From Streptomyces sp. TRM68367 (GTDB taxonomy: Bacteria > Actinomycetota > Actinomycetes > Streptomycetales > Streptomycetaceae): a stretch of DNA of 64,000 bases. The stretch covers positions 226,566 through 290,565 of the forward strand of contig NZ_JACTVI010000001.1 of assembly GCF_014495685.1 (NCBI RefSeq). The letters are read 5' to 3'. Below, one piece after another: positions 48,942-57,151 of the stretch. Within the stretch, counting starts at the first letter, position 1. Each line of letters starts with the position of its first letter. Position numbers and translations under genes: made by a program. The notes beneath the pieces were generated by a model. It made no database searches. It was not told where the DNA came from and saw only the letters and a program-made list of their open reading frames with translations.

Positions 48942-50528
48942 ATGGCAAAGCAGCGTCGGGATGAGCTCGCCGCCTACACGTTCGCTCGCAAGCGCACCGT
49001 CGCGGCGTTCCTGGCGCCGTCGCCGGGCGGCTCGGAGGAAGGCGCGCCGCGCCCGATCCGTACGGTGATGCCCAGCCTGGCGGTCGGCGTCGTACTGGTG
49101 GTGGGCTTCATCGCCTGGGGTGTGATCAAGCCGGCGGCGCCCAAGGGCTGGGACACCCCCGGCGCGTACATCATCGTCGACAGCGACTCCACGACGCGCT
49201 ACGTCGTCCTCAACGACGAGACGTCGAACGGCAAGAAGACCCCGACGCTGCACCCCGTCCTCAACTACGCCTCGGCCAAGCTCCTCCTCGACAAGGGCAA
49301 GGGCAGCGTCATCGAGGTCCCCGGCAAGGAGATCGACAAGAGCGGCATCCCGCACGGCGCGACCCTCGGCATCCCGTACGCTCCCGACCGGCTGCCCTCC
49401 AAGGCCGACGCGGAGAAGGCGAAGACCTGGGCGGTGTGCGAGCGCCCGGCCCCGGGATCGGACGGCGCCATCGACCGTGCCGTCTTCGTCCTGGACGCCG
49501 ACGACGCCAAGTCGCTCGACAACGCGGGGAAGGTCGACCCCAGCAGGGCCCTGTATGTCGTCGACAACAAGACCTCACAGGAGTTCCTGGTCGACGGCAA
49601 GGGCAACCGCTTCCTGCTGGGTGGCGAGACGGGCCTCGACACCACCGCCATGGCGCAGCTGCGCGCAGCCGTCATCGGCAGTACGGCCAAGCCGCAGCCG
49701 GTGAGCCAGGAGTGGCTGCGCACCCTCAACGAAGGCGGGGCCATCACCTTCCCGACGATCCCGTCCGCCGGCGAGCCGACCTCGGTCCAGGGGCTCCCCG
49801 CCAACGCGAGCACGGTGGGTCAAGTGCTCCAGGCGGACGACGCGCAGGGCAAGCAGTACTACGTCGTCCTCGAGGACAAGGTCGCCCTCGTCTCGCCCTT
49901 CGTCGCCGCCCTGATCGAGGCATCGCCCTCCGCCGCGGCGTCCGGGACCGACGCCGTCAAGCTCCCCGCCGGGACCATCATCGAAGCCAACGGTGGCCAG
50001 CCGGACACCTTCTACGCGGACAAGGGCTGGCCCCAGACCGTTCCGCGGCAGGCCAACCCCGCGGCCACGGCGACCGGCGAGGCCCGTACCACCTCGTGCA
50101 GCGTCTACAACGGCACCATCGGCGGGGACAACAAGCCACAGCTCGCCGCCTGGGCGGGAACGACGTACCCCAAGAAGGTCATCGCCGACTCGCTGAACGC
50201 CTACGTCTCGTCCGGCTCGGGGCTCCTCTTCCAGGAGGTCACCGGTGCGGCGGGGGGCGGCGGCGCGATGTACCTGCTGACGGACACGGGCCTGCGGTAC
50301 TCGCTGCCGTCGAGCAACGACAGTGCGGCGGAGGGAAGCGGCAGTGGTTCGTCCCCGTCGGACGGGGCGGAAGGATCACAGGGTGCGAGCGAGACGGACA
50401 AGGCGCGCACGCGGCTGGGTTACGAGGATGTCTCCAACGCCGCGATCGTGCCGCAGACTTGGGCGACATTCATCCCGAAGGGGCCCACTCTGGACACCGG
50501 CAGGGCGGCGCAGCCGCAGAGCCAGTGA
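48942..50528 (+). CDS. eccB: Type VII secretion protein EccB
   Basis: The 528-residue protein starts MAKQRRDELAAYTFARKRTVAAFL, the conserved cytoplasmic leader of EccB. One membrane segment follows (about residues 45-67, LAVGVVLVVGFIAWGVI), then a large extracellular domain with the typical strands GWDTPGAYIIVDSDSTTRYVVL, TLHPVLNYASAKLLL, GIPYAPDRLP and WAVCERP. EccB is a core subunit of the ESX membrane complex. AGGAG lies about 12 bases before the ATG. A hairpin follows the gene. Confidence 0.96.
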   Translation: MAKQRRDELAAYTFARKRTVAAFLAPSPGGSEEGAPRPIRTVMPSLAVGVVLVVGFIAWGVIKPAAPKGWDTPGAYIIVDSDSTTRYVVLNDETSNGKKTPTLHPVLNYASAKLLLDKGKGSVIEVPGKEIDKSGIPHGATLGIPYAPDRLPSKADAEKAKTWAVCERPAPGSDGAIDRAVFVLDADDAKSLDNAGKVDPSRALYVVDNKTSQEFLVDGKGNRFLLGGETGLDTTAMAQLRAAVIGSTAKPQPVSQEWLRTLNEGGAITFPTIPSAGEPTSVQGLPANASTVGQVLQADDAQGKQYYVVLEDKVALVSPFVAALIEASPSAAASGTDAVKLPAGTIIEANGGQPDTFYADKGWPQTVPRQANPAATATGEARTTSCSVYNGTIGGDNKPQLAAWAGTTYPKKVIADSLNAYVSSGSGLLFQEVTGAAGGGGAMYLLTDTGLRYSLPSSNDSAAEGSGSGSSPSDGAEGSQGASETDKARTRLGYEDVSNAAIVPQTWATFIPKGPTLDTGRAAQPQSQ

Positions 50529-50547
50529 CCGGCCAACGAGCCGTAGG

Positions 50548-50578
50548 CCAGGCGCACTTGACAGCAGGCGGCGCCTGG
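50548..50578 (+). terminator. Hairpin after eccB
   Basis: CCAGGCGC (50548-50555) and GCGCCTGG (50571-50578) can pair around a 15-base loop. The remainder of 50529-50744 is non-coding and probably holds the promoter of the Esx gene pair; a TAGAGT near 50656 is a possible -10 element but lacks a clear partner. Confidence 0.5.
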
Positions 50579-50744
50579 ATCACAAGATGATCGCTCAAGT
50601 GTGTGAGCCCTGTAACTGATTGGCCTTGTCTGTGGATGAGTGACGGGCTGACGATAGAGTGTTTGCAGCGCCCAGGCGTGCGAAGCTTCTCCGGGAACCG
50701 GTACAAGGTTCCTGGATCAACGACGACATGGGGGAAGATTCATC

Positions 50745-51056
50745 ATGGCCGGCCAGTTCCGGGTAACAGAGGACGAACTCACCAAGCTCTCCGGTGACAT
50801 CAACACCGCGAACGGTCAGCTGCAGGGCGAGATCCGCCGCCTCAACGGAGTGATCGAGCAGATCGCCGGCGGCTGGCAGGGCCAGGCGGCCAAGTCCTAC
50901 CACCAACTGCAGGAGCGCTGGAACGCGGACGCGAAGAAGATGAGCGACATCCTCAACGACATCAAGGAAGCCGTGGACTCCACGCGGAGCAACTACTCCG
51001 CGTCGGAAGAGCAGCAGAACTCCGAGATCAGCAAGATCATGTCCGACTTCGGCTGA
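50745..51056 (+). CDS. esxB: WXG100 protein EsxB
   Basis: The 103-residue helical hairpin has the WXG turn W44-Q-G and a YxxxE signal, Y84-SAS-E88, after the second helix. Both features are known to mark ESX substrates and their recognition by the secretion ATPase. It should pair with the next protein as a secreted heterodimer; the S. coelicolor pair is needed for normal sporulation. The gene name follows the usual order in this locus and is less certain than the family. Confidence 0.92.
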   Translation: MAGQFRVTEDELTKLSGDINTANGQLQGEIRRLNGVIEQIAGGWQGQAAKSYHQLQERWNADAKKMSDILNDIKEAVDSTRSNYSASEEQQNSEISKIMSDFG

Positions 51057-51137
51057 TCCAGCCGTTCCGGTCTGCAGTTCTTCGGTTCTTCCAGATTTCC
51101 ACCGACTTCCTTCGATTCTTCCTGAAAGGGAACGACG

Positions 51138-51428
51138 ATGTCGATTCTCGTCAATTACGCAACCATCACCAACGCGTCCTCGGACGTGCGCACGACCGCC
51201 GGCCGTATCAAGCAGCAGCTCGACGACCTCGAGGCCGCGGTCAAGCGCGTCGCCGCGACCTGGGAAGGCGAGGCGCAGGAGGGCTACCAGCGCAAGCAGC
51301 GCGAGTGGGACAAGACCGCTGCCGACCTGCACGCGACCCTGCTGAAGATCTCCACGGCGCTGCAGAGCGCGGCTGACAACTACCAGGCCACGGAGAAGAG
51401 CAACGCCAACACCTGGGGCTGTGGGTGA
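51138..51428 (+). CDS. esxA: WXG100 protein EsxA
   Basis: The 96-residue helical hairpin has W42-E-G and Y82-QAT-E86. GAAAGGGA lies nine bases before the ATG. It ends NTWGCG, with a C-terminal Cys that is unusual for a WXG100 protein. A very strong terminator follows, so the Esx pair is a short separate transcript, as suits abundant substrates. The name is by position. Confidence 0.92.
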   Translation: MSILVNYATITNASSDVRTTAGRIKQQLDDLEAAVKRVAATWEGEAQEGYQRKQREWDKTAADLHATLLKISTALQSAADNYQATEKSNANTWGCG

Positions 51429-51453
51429 CCCGAGGGGCATGAGATGAAGAGAA

Positions 51454-51489
51454 TCGGCCCAGCAGACGCGACGGCGTCCGCTGGGCCGA
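51454..51489 (+). terminator. Very stable hairpin terminator after esxA
   Basis: TCGGCCCAGC-A-GACGC (51454-51469) pairs with GCGTC-C-GCTGGGCCGA (51474-51489) around a GACG loop: 15 pairs with one mismatch. Confidence 0.88.
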
Positions 51490-51626
51490 CCTCTGCTTCG
51501 GGGTCGTACACGGCTTCTGCGAGACCGCACACAGCAAATCCAGCAAGTCTTCACACGCTTCGCTACATCCGTCACACATACATGACCCAGCTTCGAAGGA
51601 AGCAAGGAAGCCCTGGGGGCCTGAAC

Positions 51627-52994
51627 ATGGGGGGCCTGAACGTGGAGGGCCAGACAGCCCGTTCGCGTAGCCGCAACAGTGGAACCCGCGCACTACGGCG
51701 GGTTTTTGGCGTGCTTGCGGCGACCGGGATCTGCTTTGCGTCGGCACCACCGGCATTCGCTGACCCGGCGGCGGCCACCCGCCTCGCCGACTCGGGCGCC
51801 CGTGGCTCCGGCAGCCCCGGCAGCTCGAACTTCGGCCTTTCGGCCAGCACGGAATGCGTCTTCGGCGGCGACGTCATCAAGTCCACGCCGTGGTCACTCC
51901 AGCGGATCCTCCTGGACCAGCTGTGGGAACAGGCGACGGGCAAGAACGTCACGGTCGCGGTGATCGACACGGGCGTCGACGACTCCAACCGCCAACTCCG
52001 CGGTGCCATGGCCCCAGGCAGCAAGTCCTACGTCGGCGGCTCCGGCACCGAGGACATCGAAGGCCACGGCACCCGGGTCGCGGGCATCATCGCCGCCCGC
52101 CCGCTCAAGGGCACGGGCTTCGTGGGTATCGCACCGGACGCCAAGATCCTCTCCCTCCGCTACTCGGGCGGAGAGGGGGAGAAGCAGGGCGACTCGGGGA
52201 CGATGTCCCAGGCGATCAGCGCCGCAGTCGCTGCGGGCGCGAAGATCATCAACATCTCCTCGGACACCGCGGACAAGGAAGACAACGAGGGACTGCGGCG
52301 GGCCGTGGCCAATGCGGTGGACGCAGGCGCCCTGATCGTGGCGGCCGCCGGCAACGACGGAGCCGACGGCAAGTCCGCTGACACCTACCCCGCCTCGTAC
52401 CCGGGCGTCCTGGCGGTGGCGGCCTCCGACCGCAACGACGAACGCGCCTTCTTCTCACAGGCCGGCGACTTCGTCGACGTCGCGGCCCCTGGCGTCGGCA
52501 TGGTCTCCACGGTCCCCGTGAACGGCCAGTGCACCGCCGACGGCACGAGCTTCGCCGCCCCGTACGTCGCGGGCGTCGCGGCCCTCCTGAAGGAGAAACA
52601 CCCGACCTGGAAGGCCGCCCAGATCGCCACCCGCATCGAGGAGACTGCTCAGCGTCCGGGCCGCGGGCCCAACCGGTTCATTGGGTGGGGGGTCGTGGAT
52701 CCGGTCGCTGCGTTGTCGGACGACTCCACGCCGGGGACGTCTCCGAAGCCGGATCCGCCGGCGACGGTGCGGTCCGGCGAGGTCGTTCCCATGGCGGTGA
52801 CGATGGGCGAGAGCGAGGCGGAGCGGGAACGCCGGATCGCCATTTACGTGTTGGGCACGGGGCTGGCTCTGGCGCTTGTGGTTGCGGGGAGTGGGGTGGC
52901 TGTGCGGGACTGGCGTAGTCGGCGTGGTGGGCGTGGTGGGCGTGCTGGGCAAGTTGGACGGGCTGGACGTAGTGGACGGGCTGCTGGGCAGTAG
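51627..52994 (+). CDS. mycP: Mycosin 1, type VII subtilisin-like protease
   Basis: With the ATG at 51627 (GGGGG seven bases upstream) the protein is 455 residues; ATG 51582 is an alternative. A signal peptide (RRVFGVLAATGICFASAPPAFA) leads to an S8 domain with the catalytic motifs VAVIDTGVD, GHGTRVAGI and DGTSFAAPYVAG, and oxyanion AAGND. A Pro-rich linker and one C-terminal membrane segment (YVLGTGLALALVVAGSGVAV) anchor it, followed by a basic Gly/Arg tail. Mycosins are essential parts of ESX machines and process some substrates. Confidence 0.93.
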   Translation: MGGLNVEGQTARSRSRNSGTRALRRVFGVLAATGICFASAPPAFADPAAATRLADSGARGSGSPGSSNFGLSASTECVFGGDVIKSTPWSLQRILLDQLWEQATGKNVTVAVIDTGVDDSNRQLRGAMAPGSKSYVGGSGTEDIEGHGTRVAGIIAARPLKGTGFVGIAPDAKILSLRYSGGEGEKQGDSGTMSQAISAAVAAGAKIINISSDTADKEDNEGLRRAVANAVDAGALIVAAAGNDGADGKSADTYPASYPGVLAVAASDRNDERAFFSQAGDFVDVAAPGVGMVSTVPVNGQCTADGTSFAAPYVAGVAALLKEKHPTWKAAQIATRIEETAQRPGRGPNRFIGWGVVDPVAALSDDSTPGTSPKPDPPATVRSGEVVPMAVTMGESEAERERRIAIYVLGTGLALALVVAGSGVAVRDWRSRRGGRGGRAGQVGRAGRSGRAAGQ

Positions 52995-53066
52995 TCGGGC
53001 TGGGCGATGGCTTGAGCACCGAGTGGGTGCTGACAACTTGAGGAACAGGGGAGAGGACAACGGGGT

Positions 53067-53402
53067 ATGAGTAACGGAATGCGGGTTGATCTGAGCGCGC
53101 TGGATGAGGTCATCCGGAAGCTCAACGGCCTTCTCTCAGACATGGATAAGGCCAACACCAAGGCCAAGTATGAGACGGACATCCCGAGCACGGCGTTCGG
53201 GAGCATGAAGTTCCTTGAGTCCAACGAGCTTCACGCAGCCCACCAGAAGCAGAAGACCAGGATTGAGAACATCATCAAGGGGCTGCATCAGCTCATCGAT
53301 GATTTCGGTACCAGTACCTCGAAGGTCAGGGACAAGTACAGCAACCAGGAGCAGGCCAACCAGCAGGGTGTGAGCGAGGCTCCCAAGGGTGCGGCCAACT
53401 AA
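53067..53402 (+). CDS. Small ESX-like helical protein without WXG
   Basis: The 111-residue protein is predicted helical with a break near residues 38-46 (IPSTAFGSM). It lacks a WXG turn but carries Y91-SNQ-E95, a YxxxE signal, in the tail after the second helix. That layout is the one seen in the signal-bearing partner of Esx or PE/PPE pairs. It lies 41 bases before a WXG-containing larger protein, so the two may form a heterodimer. No family is recognised with confidence. Confidence 0.75.
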   Translation: MSNGMRVDLSALDEVIRKLNGLLSDMDKANTKAKYETDIPSTAFGSMKFLESNELHAAHQKQKTRIENIIKGLHQLIDDFGTSTSKVRDKYSNQEQANQQGVSEAPKGAAN

Positions 53403-53443
53403 GCGGTTCAGTAACCGGTCACTGACGGAGGGGACGTTCGAAA

Positions 53444-54988
53444 ATGTATGGCTACGGCTACCAGAACCCTGAGTACATCAAGGCTCAGCAAGAGGCACGA
53501 GAGCGGCGGATCGAGGACAAGCACGACGAGAAGCTCGAATCGCTCCCCAACGGAGGTATGGGGGGGCCGGACCGCAGCCAGCTCGACACGCCCTTCATGA
53601 AGATGGGCATCCCTGAGCTCCGATCCATGATCCTGGACGCAGACCCCGGCCGTATCTATGAGGTCAGCCAGCACTGGAAGTCGATCCACAACATCCTGTC
53701 TGGCGGCGACGGCGACGGCAAGAGCGGCGGCGTGGACTCGGTATCGGCGAAGGACAGCGTCGCCGGCATGATGCAGAGCGCCATTGAAAACGTCCTCGAG
53801 CACTGGGAGGGCGAGGCGTCCGAGGCGTTCCGCAAGAAGGCCAACGAGATCATGCAGAACATCCGGAACGGAGCTGCGTGGGCTAACCACTACGGGGAAG
53901 CCATGCACGCCGTCCAGAACGATCTGCGCAACTCCATGTCCAAAATGCGGGACGTCGAAGAGCCTTCCGGCTGGGACAGGGCCTGGGACAAGCTTACGGA
54001 CGACGGGCGCAGCGATGAGCAACTGCTGAAAGACATCAACAGTGGCGTGAGTACGGACGCCGCCCGCCAGGCGAATGCCGACTCCTTGTCGAAGGGCAAG
54101 GAAAAGCAGCTGGAGGGGGTGGCGATCATGGAGCAGTTGGCTGTCAACTACAAGGTCTATGCCAGGCCGCCTGCTGGCGGCATTGACGATCACCAGAAGG
54201 ACCCCTTCTCGCCGCCAAATCCCGGTACGCCCATGCCGACTCCTATTTCGATGCCGTCTGGTGGCGGCACCGGCCCAGGTGCCGGAGCAGGCACCGCTAA
54301 GCCGTGGAGCGCCGGGCCGACAACGAGCGTCAAGCCGGCGCCTACGGTGCCCCGTGACCCGGGCATCACGGGAGGCTCGCAGCTCCCGACGTCTAAGACG
54401 AGGATTGACAGCATTTCCCCCGGGATGACGGGGATTGGATCCGTCACGGGTACGGGCGGAGGCATCAGCGGCGGTGGTGGCGGTATCGGTACCGGCGGCG
54501 CTCAGGGCCCAGGCATCATGGCTCCTGGCGGAGCATCGGGCCTCGCGGGCGGTGCTGCCGCACGCGGCGGCATCGGAGCCGCGGGCGGTCGCGGTGGTCT
54601 GGCTGGTGGCGGTGCGGCAGCAGGCCGTGGTGCCGGAGGCCGAGCCGGTATGGGCGGCATGGGTGGCGCCGGAGCAGGCGCAGCTGGCCGAGGTGGTGCT
54701 GGCGCCGGCGGTCGCGGAGCCCTAGCGAGGTCCCGTGGCGGTGTGGTCGGCGCAGCCAAGGGGGTCACTGGCAAGGGCGCCGGTGGCGGTGCAGGCTTGC
54801 ACGGAAGCCGCGGCGGAAGCCAGCGCGGCGGCATGGCGGGTGGAGCTGGCGGTGTGGGCGGCCGTAACGGCCGGCGGTCCGAGGAAGAGAACAGCAGGGG
54901 CGACCGTCCCGACTACTTGGTCGAGGACGAAGAGACCTGGATCTCGGAAGAAGACCGCAACCGCAACGTTCCGCGGACCATCGAGTAA
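53444..54988 (+). CDS. PPE-like WXG protein with Gly-rich tail
   Basis: The 514-residue protein begins with a Tyr/Glu-rich leader, then a helical domain with W121-E-G123 (LEHWEGEASEAFRKKANEIM), similar to WXG100 and PPE-like domains. After about residue 240 come Pro-rich and then Gly/Ala/Arg-rich stretches of about 230 residues. It ends with the acidic phrase DYLVEDEETWISEEDRNRN, which contains YxxxD (YLVED) and has relatives at the end of other streptomycete proteins of this kind. It is a likely ESX substrate paired with the preceding small protein. Confidence 0.75.
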   Translation: MYGYGYQNPEYIKAQQEARERRIEDKHDEKLESLPNGGMGGPDRSQLDTPFMKMGIPELRSMILDADPGRIYEVSQHWKSIHNILSGGDGDGKSGGVDSVSAKDSVAGMMQSAIENVLEHWEGEASEAFRKKANEIMQNIRNGAAWANHYGEAMHAVQNDLRNSMSKMRDVEEPSGWDRAWDKLTDDGRSDEQLLKDINSGVSTDAARQANADSLSKGKEKQLEGVAIMEQLAVNYKVYARPPAGGIDDHQKDPFSPPNPGTPMPTPISMPSGGGTGPGAGAGTAKPWSAGPTTSVKPAPTVPRDPGITGGSQLPTSKTRIDSISPGMTGIGSVTGTGGGISGGGGGIGTGGAQGPGIMAPGGASGLAGGAAARGGIGAAGGRGGLAGGGAAAGRGAGGRAGMGGMGGAGAGAAGRGGAGAGGRGALARSRGGVVGAAKGVTGKGAGGGAGLHGSRGGSQRGGMAGGAGGVGGRNGRRSEEENSRGDRPDYLVEDEETWISEEDRNRNVPRTIE

Positions 54989-55070
54989 GCACCGCAGGCC
55001 GAACGGAGAGTCGTCGGCTGCACCCCTATGAAGGCTGGTCCCCAGCCATGGTTGAGTGAGGAGCAAGGAA

Positions 55071-56420
55071 TTGGGTTTCAAGCGAGTCTGGTCCACGACG
55101 GGAGTCGTGGCATTGACAGGAGCCTTGCTCCTCACTTCAGCCCCGGGGGCGTGGGCCGATCAAGTAAGAGATGCTCAGTGGCCACTAACGGTGTACGACG
55201 CTGAAAAGGTTTGGAAAACCTCCGAAGGGGCGGGAGTCACCGTTGCTGTAATCGACTCTGGTGTAGATGCCAGTCACCCGGATCTTGCCGGACAGGTTCT
55301 GCCTGGCAAAGACTTCACAGGCGGAGGTAACGCTCACAAGGATGAGGACGGGCATGGTACAGGAATGGCCAGCCTCATCGCTGGTCATGGCCACGGGGTG
55401 GATAATTCATCTGGAGTTATGGGCCTGGCGCCCAAGGCTAAAATCCTGCCGGTGCGAACCTGGACCACTCCGAACACGCTGAAATCAGACGATTGGGCTG
55501 CTGGCGTTCGGTACGCGGTAGATCAGGGTGCGTCAGTAATCAACCTGTCACTCAATGATTCATCTGCCTATCCCGGCTCAAAGGCTGCCAAGGCAATTGA
55601 ATATGCGCAAGCAAAAGACGTTGTAGTTGTAGCAGGTACAGGTAACGACGCAGGGACGGTCAACTATCCGGCCGCGCTCCCAGGAGTGGTGGCTGTCTCA
55701 GCGGTGGACAAGGCGCTTAACTTCTGGTCTAAGTCAAACACCGGGAACGTCACTGTCGCAGCACCGGGGGTGGAAACCCCTCAGGCTGACCCGACCAGCC
55801 GCAGTGGTTACGTGGTAGCCGACGGAACTTCTGGTTCTACGGCCTACGTCTCAGCCATCGTCGCGCTCCTCCGCTCCAAATACCCCGACCTAACCGCAGG
55901 TCAGATCATCAACCGCCTGGTCAAGTCGGCATCCTTCCTGCAGCACGAGGGTAAGAAGGCCCCGGACAAGGAACTGGGTTACGGAATCGCCCGCCCCGGT
56001 ACAGCGCTGACGATGGACATCCCCAAGGGCCCCAAGCAGGGCCCCCTCGCCCAGTCCTCCTCGTCCACGTCGACGAATTCAGGTGCTGCGGCCGGCGACA
56101 ATGACAGCACGAGCCAGGTCAAGAAAAAGAAGAAGTCCTCCTCGGGCAACATCCTCCTCATCGCCGGCATCGCAGCCGCAGTGGTCGTCATCGCCGTCCT
56201 CTTCGCGGTGATCCGCAGTCGCCGCAACCGCGGTAACGGCGGCCCCGGCTCCGGCGGCGGAACCCCTCCTGCTGGCACGGGCTACCCGCCCCAGCCCCCG
56301 ACGGGCTATCAGCAGTACCCCAACACAGCTCCCAACCAGGGCGGCTACCCCATGCCTCCGGGACAGCAGCCGCAGCAGCCCAACCCGTATGCCCAACAGC
56401 CCCCGCACCAAGGGCAGTAG
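55071..56420 (+). CDS. Mycosin 2, type VII subtilisin-like protease
   Basis: The TTG at 55071 is chosen because AGGAG lies seven to eight bases upstream; the GTG at 55056 would lie inside that site. The 449-residue protein has a signal peptide ending TSAPGAWA. S8 motifs are VAVIDSGVD (Asp62), GHGTGMA (His95), GTGND (Asn192) and DGTSGSTAYVSA (Ser254), so the triad is complete though the Ser loop differs from the usual TSFAAP. A Lys-rich stretch, a membrane segment (ILLIAGIAAAVVVIAVLFAVI) and a Pro/Gln/Tyr-rich cytoplasmic tail follow. The first two thirds of the gene have clearly lower G+C than the end. Confidence 0.9.
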   Translation: MGFKRVWSTTGVVALTGALLLTSAPGAWADQVRDAQWPLTVYDAEKVWKTSEGAGVTVAVIDSGVDASHPDLAGQVLPGKDFTGGGNAHKDEDGHGTGMASLIAGHGHGVDNSSGVMGLAPKAKILPVRTWTTPNTLKSDDWAAGVRYAVDQGASVINLSLNDSSAYPGSKAAKAIEYAQAKDVVVVAGTGNDAGTVNYPAALPGVVAVSAVDKALNFWSKSNTGNVTVAAPGVETPQADPTSRSGYVVADGTSGSTAYVSAIVALLRSKYPDLTAGQIINRLVKSASFLQHEGKKAPDKELGYGIARPGTALTMDIPKGPKQGPLAQSSSSTSTNSGAAAGDNDSTSQVKKKKKSSSGNILLIAGIAAAVVVIAVLFAVIRSRRNRGNGGPGSGGGTPPAGTGYPPQPPTGYQQYPNTAPNQGGYPMPPGQQPQQPNPYAQQPPHQGQ

Positions 56421-56455
56421 CAGGAACGTGGCTATCAAGGGGCGGCGGAGAGCGT

Positions 56456-56707
56456 TTGAGTATCGCGGTTCTCGTGATCCTTGTGGCGCTAGGCAATGCC
56501 ATCGAGATGTGTCACAACTGGCAAACAGAGGGCGGAGGCCATCCGCGTAGGGGGATTCTTGCGTTCGGGCCGGCAGTACTCCTATCCGGACTCGGAGCCG
56601 GACCAGCTCTCTTAGTCCGGAGCGATGTTGCAATCTCTGAACACCGAAGACAAGGCAATTGTGCGGTACTCCCTAACGAGACAGAAGGCTGTAGGGACAA
56701 CGAATGA
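56456..56707 (+). CDS. Small membrane protein
   Basis: A TTG at 56456 with GGAG upstream opens 83 codons. Two hydrophobic stretches are visible (AVLVILVALGNAI and ILAFGPAVLLSGLGAGPALL), with a short polar loop between. The stop overlaps the next ATG (ATGA), which supports translation. No family is recognised. Confidence 0.55.
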   Translation: MSIAVLVILVALGNAIEMCHNWQTEGGGHPRRGILAFGPAVLLSGLGAGPALLVRSDVAISEHRRQGNCAVLPNETEGCRDNE

Positions 56708-57102
56708 CTGGCGAGCCCGACAAGAAAGTCGATGAGTCCGAGTTCCTGGACATTGCAAAGGACCCCGCGGAAGCGCGCGCCTTGCGGAAGGCGCTGGAGC
56801 AGCTGGCGACCGGCAGCGCGGGGGATGTCTTGAAAGAGATGTCACAGGAAGTCTTGTCCGGCCGCGTCGGACTGCGTGAGGCTTCAAGCATTCCGGCCTA
56901 TGCCGAAGCGGTGAGTGAACGCAACCACGACTCTCTGAAGGCTTGGGACGAGATGTCAGAGCAAAAACGCGCTGCCAAAGCCGCGGAAGGCGAGCGGTAC
57001 CTCGGTGAGCTGCGTCAGGAAATAACTGAGGAGCGTGACGTGAAAAACGCTCGAGATAGTGAGAAGTCCCGCCATAGCGGGAAGGGCTGGTCCCTCTACT
57101 AG
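56704..57102 (+). CDS. Hypothetical charged helical protein
   Basis: The 132-residue protein is rich in Glu, Lys, Arg and Ala and predicted to be almost entirely helical, with no signal peptide or membrane segment and no WXG or YxxxD/E signal. It ends with a basic SRHSGKGWSLY tail. It overlaps the membrane-protein gene by four bases. A small cytoplasmic helper for the cargo genes around it is possible but not shown. Confidence 0.65.
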   Translation: MTGEPDKKVDESEFLDIAKDPAEARALRKALEQLATGSAGDVLKEMSQEVLSGRVGLREASSIPAYAEAVSERNHDSLKAWDEMSEQKRAAKAAEGERYLGELRQEITEERDVKNARDSEKSRHSGKGWSLY

Positions 57103-57151
57103 ACCGGGACTTAAACGGCTCGCGATACTGACATGCAAAGGGGGAGTGGCT

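Noticed and set aside
48518..48943. Minus-strand Cys/Ser-rich small protein in the eccE-eccB gap
   Set aside because: It is the translation of the 19-bp tandem array on the wrong strand; repeats only.
50620..50665. Promoter for the Esx pair with TTGTCT and TAGAGT
   Set aside because: The spacing between the boxes is 23 bases, too long for a typical sigma-70-type promoter, so it is not reported as a feature.
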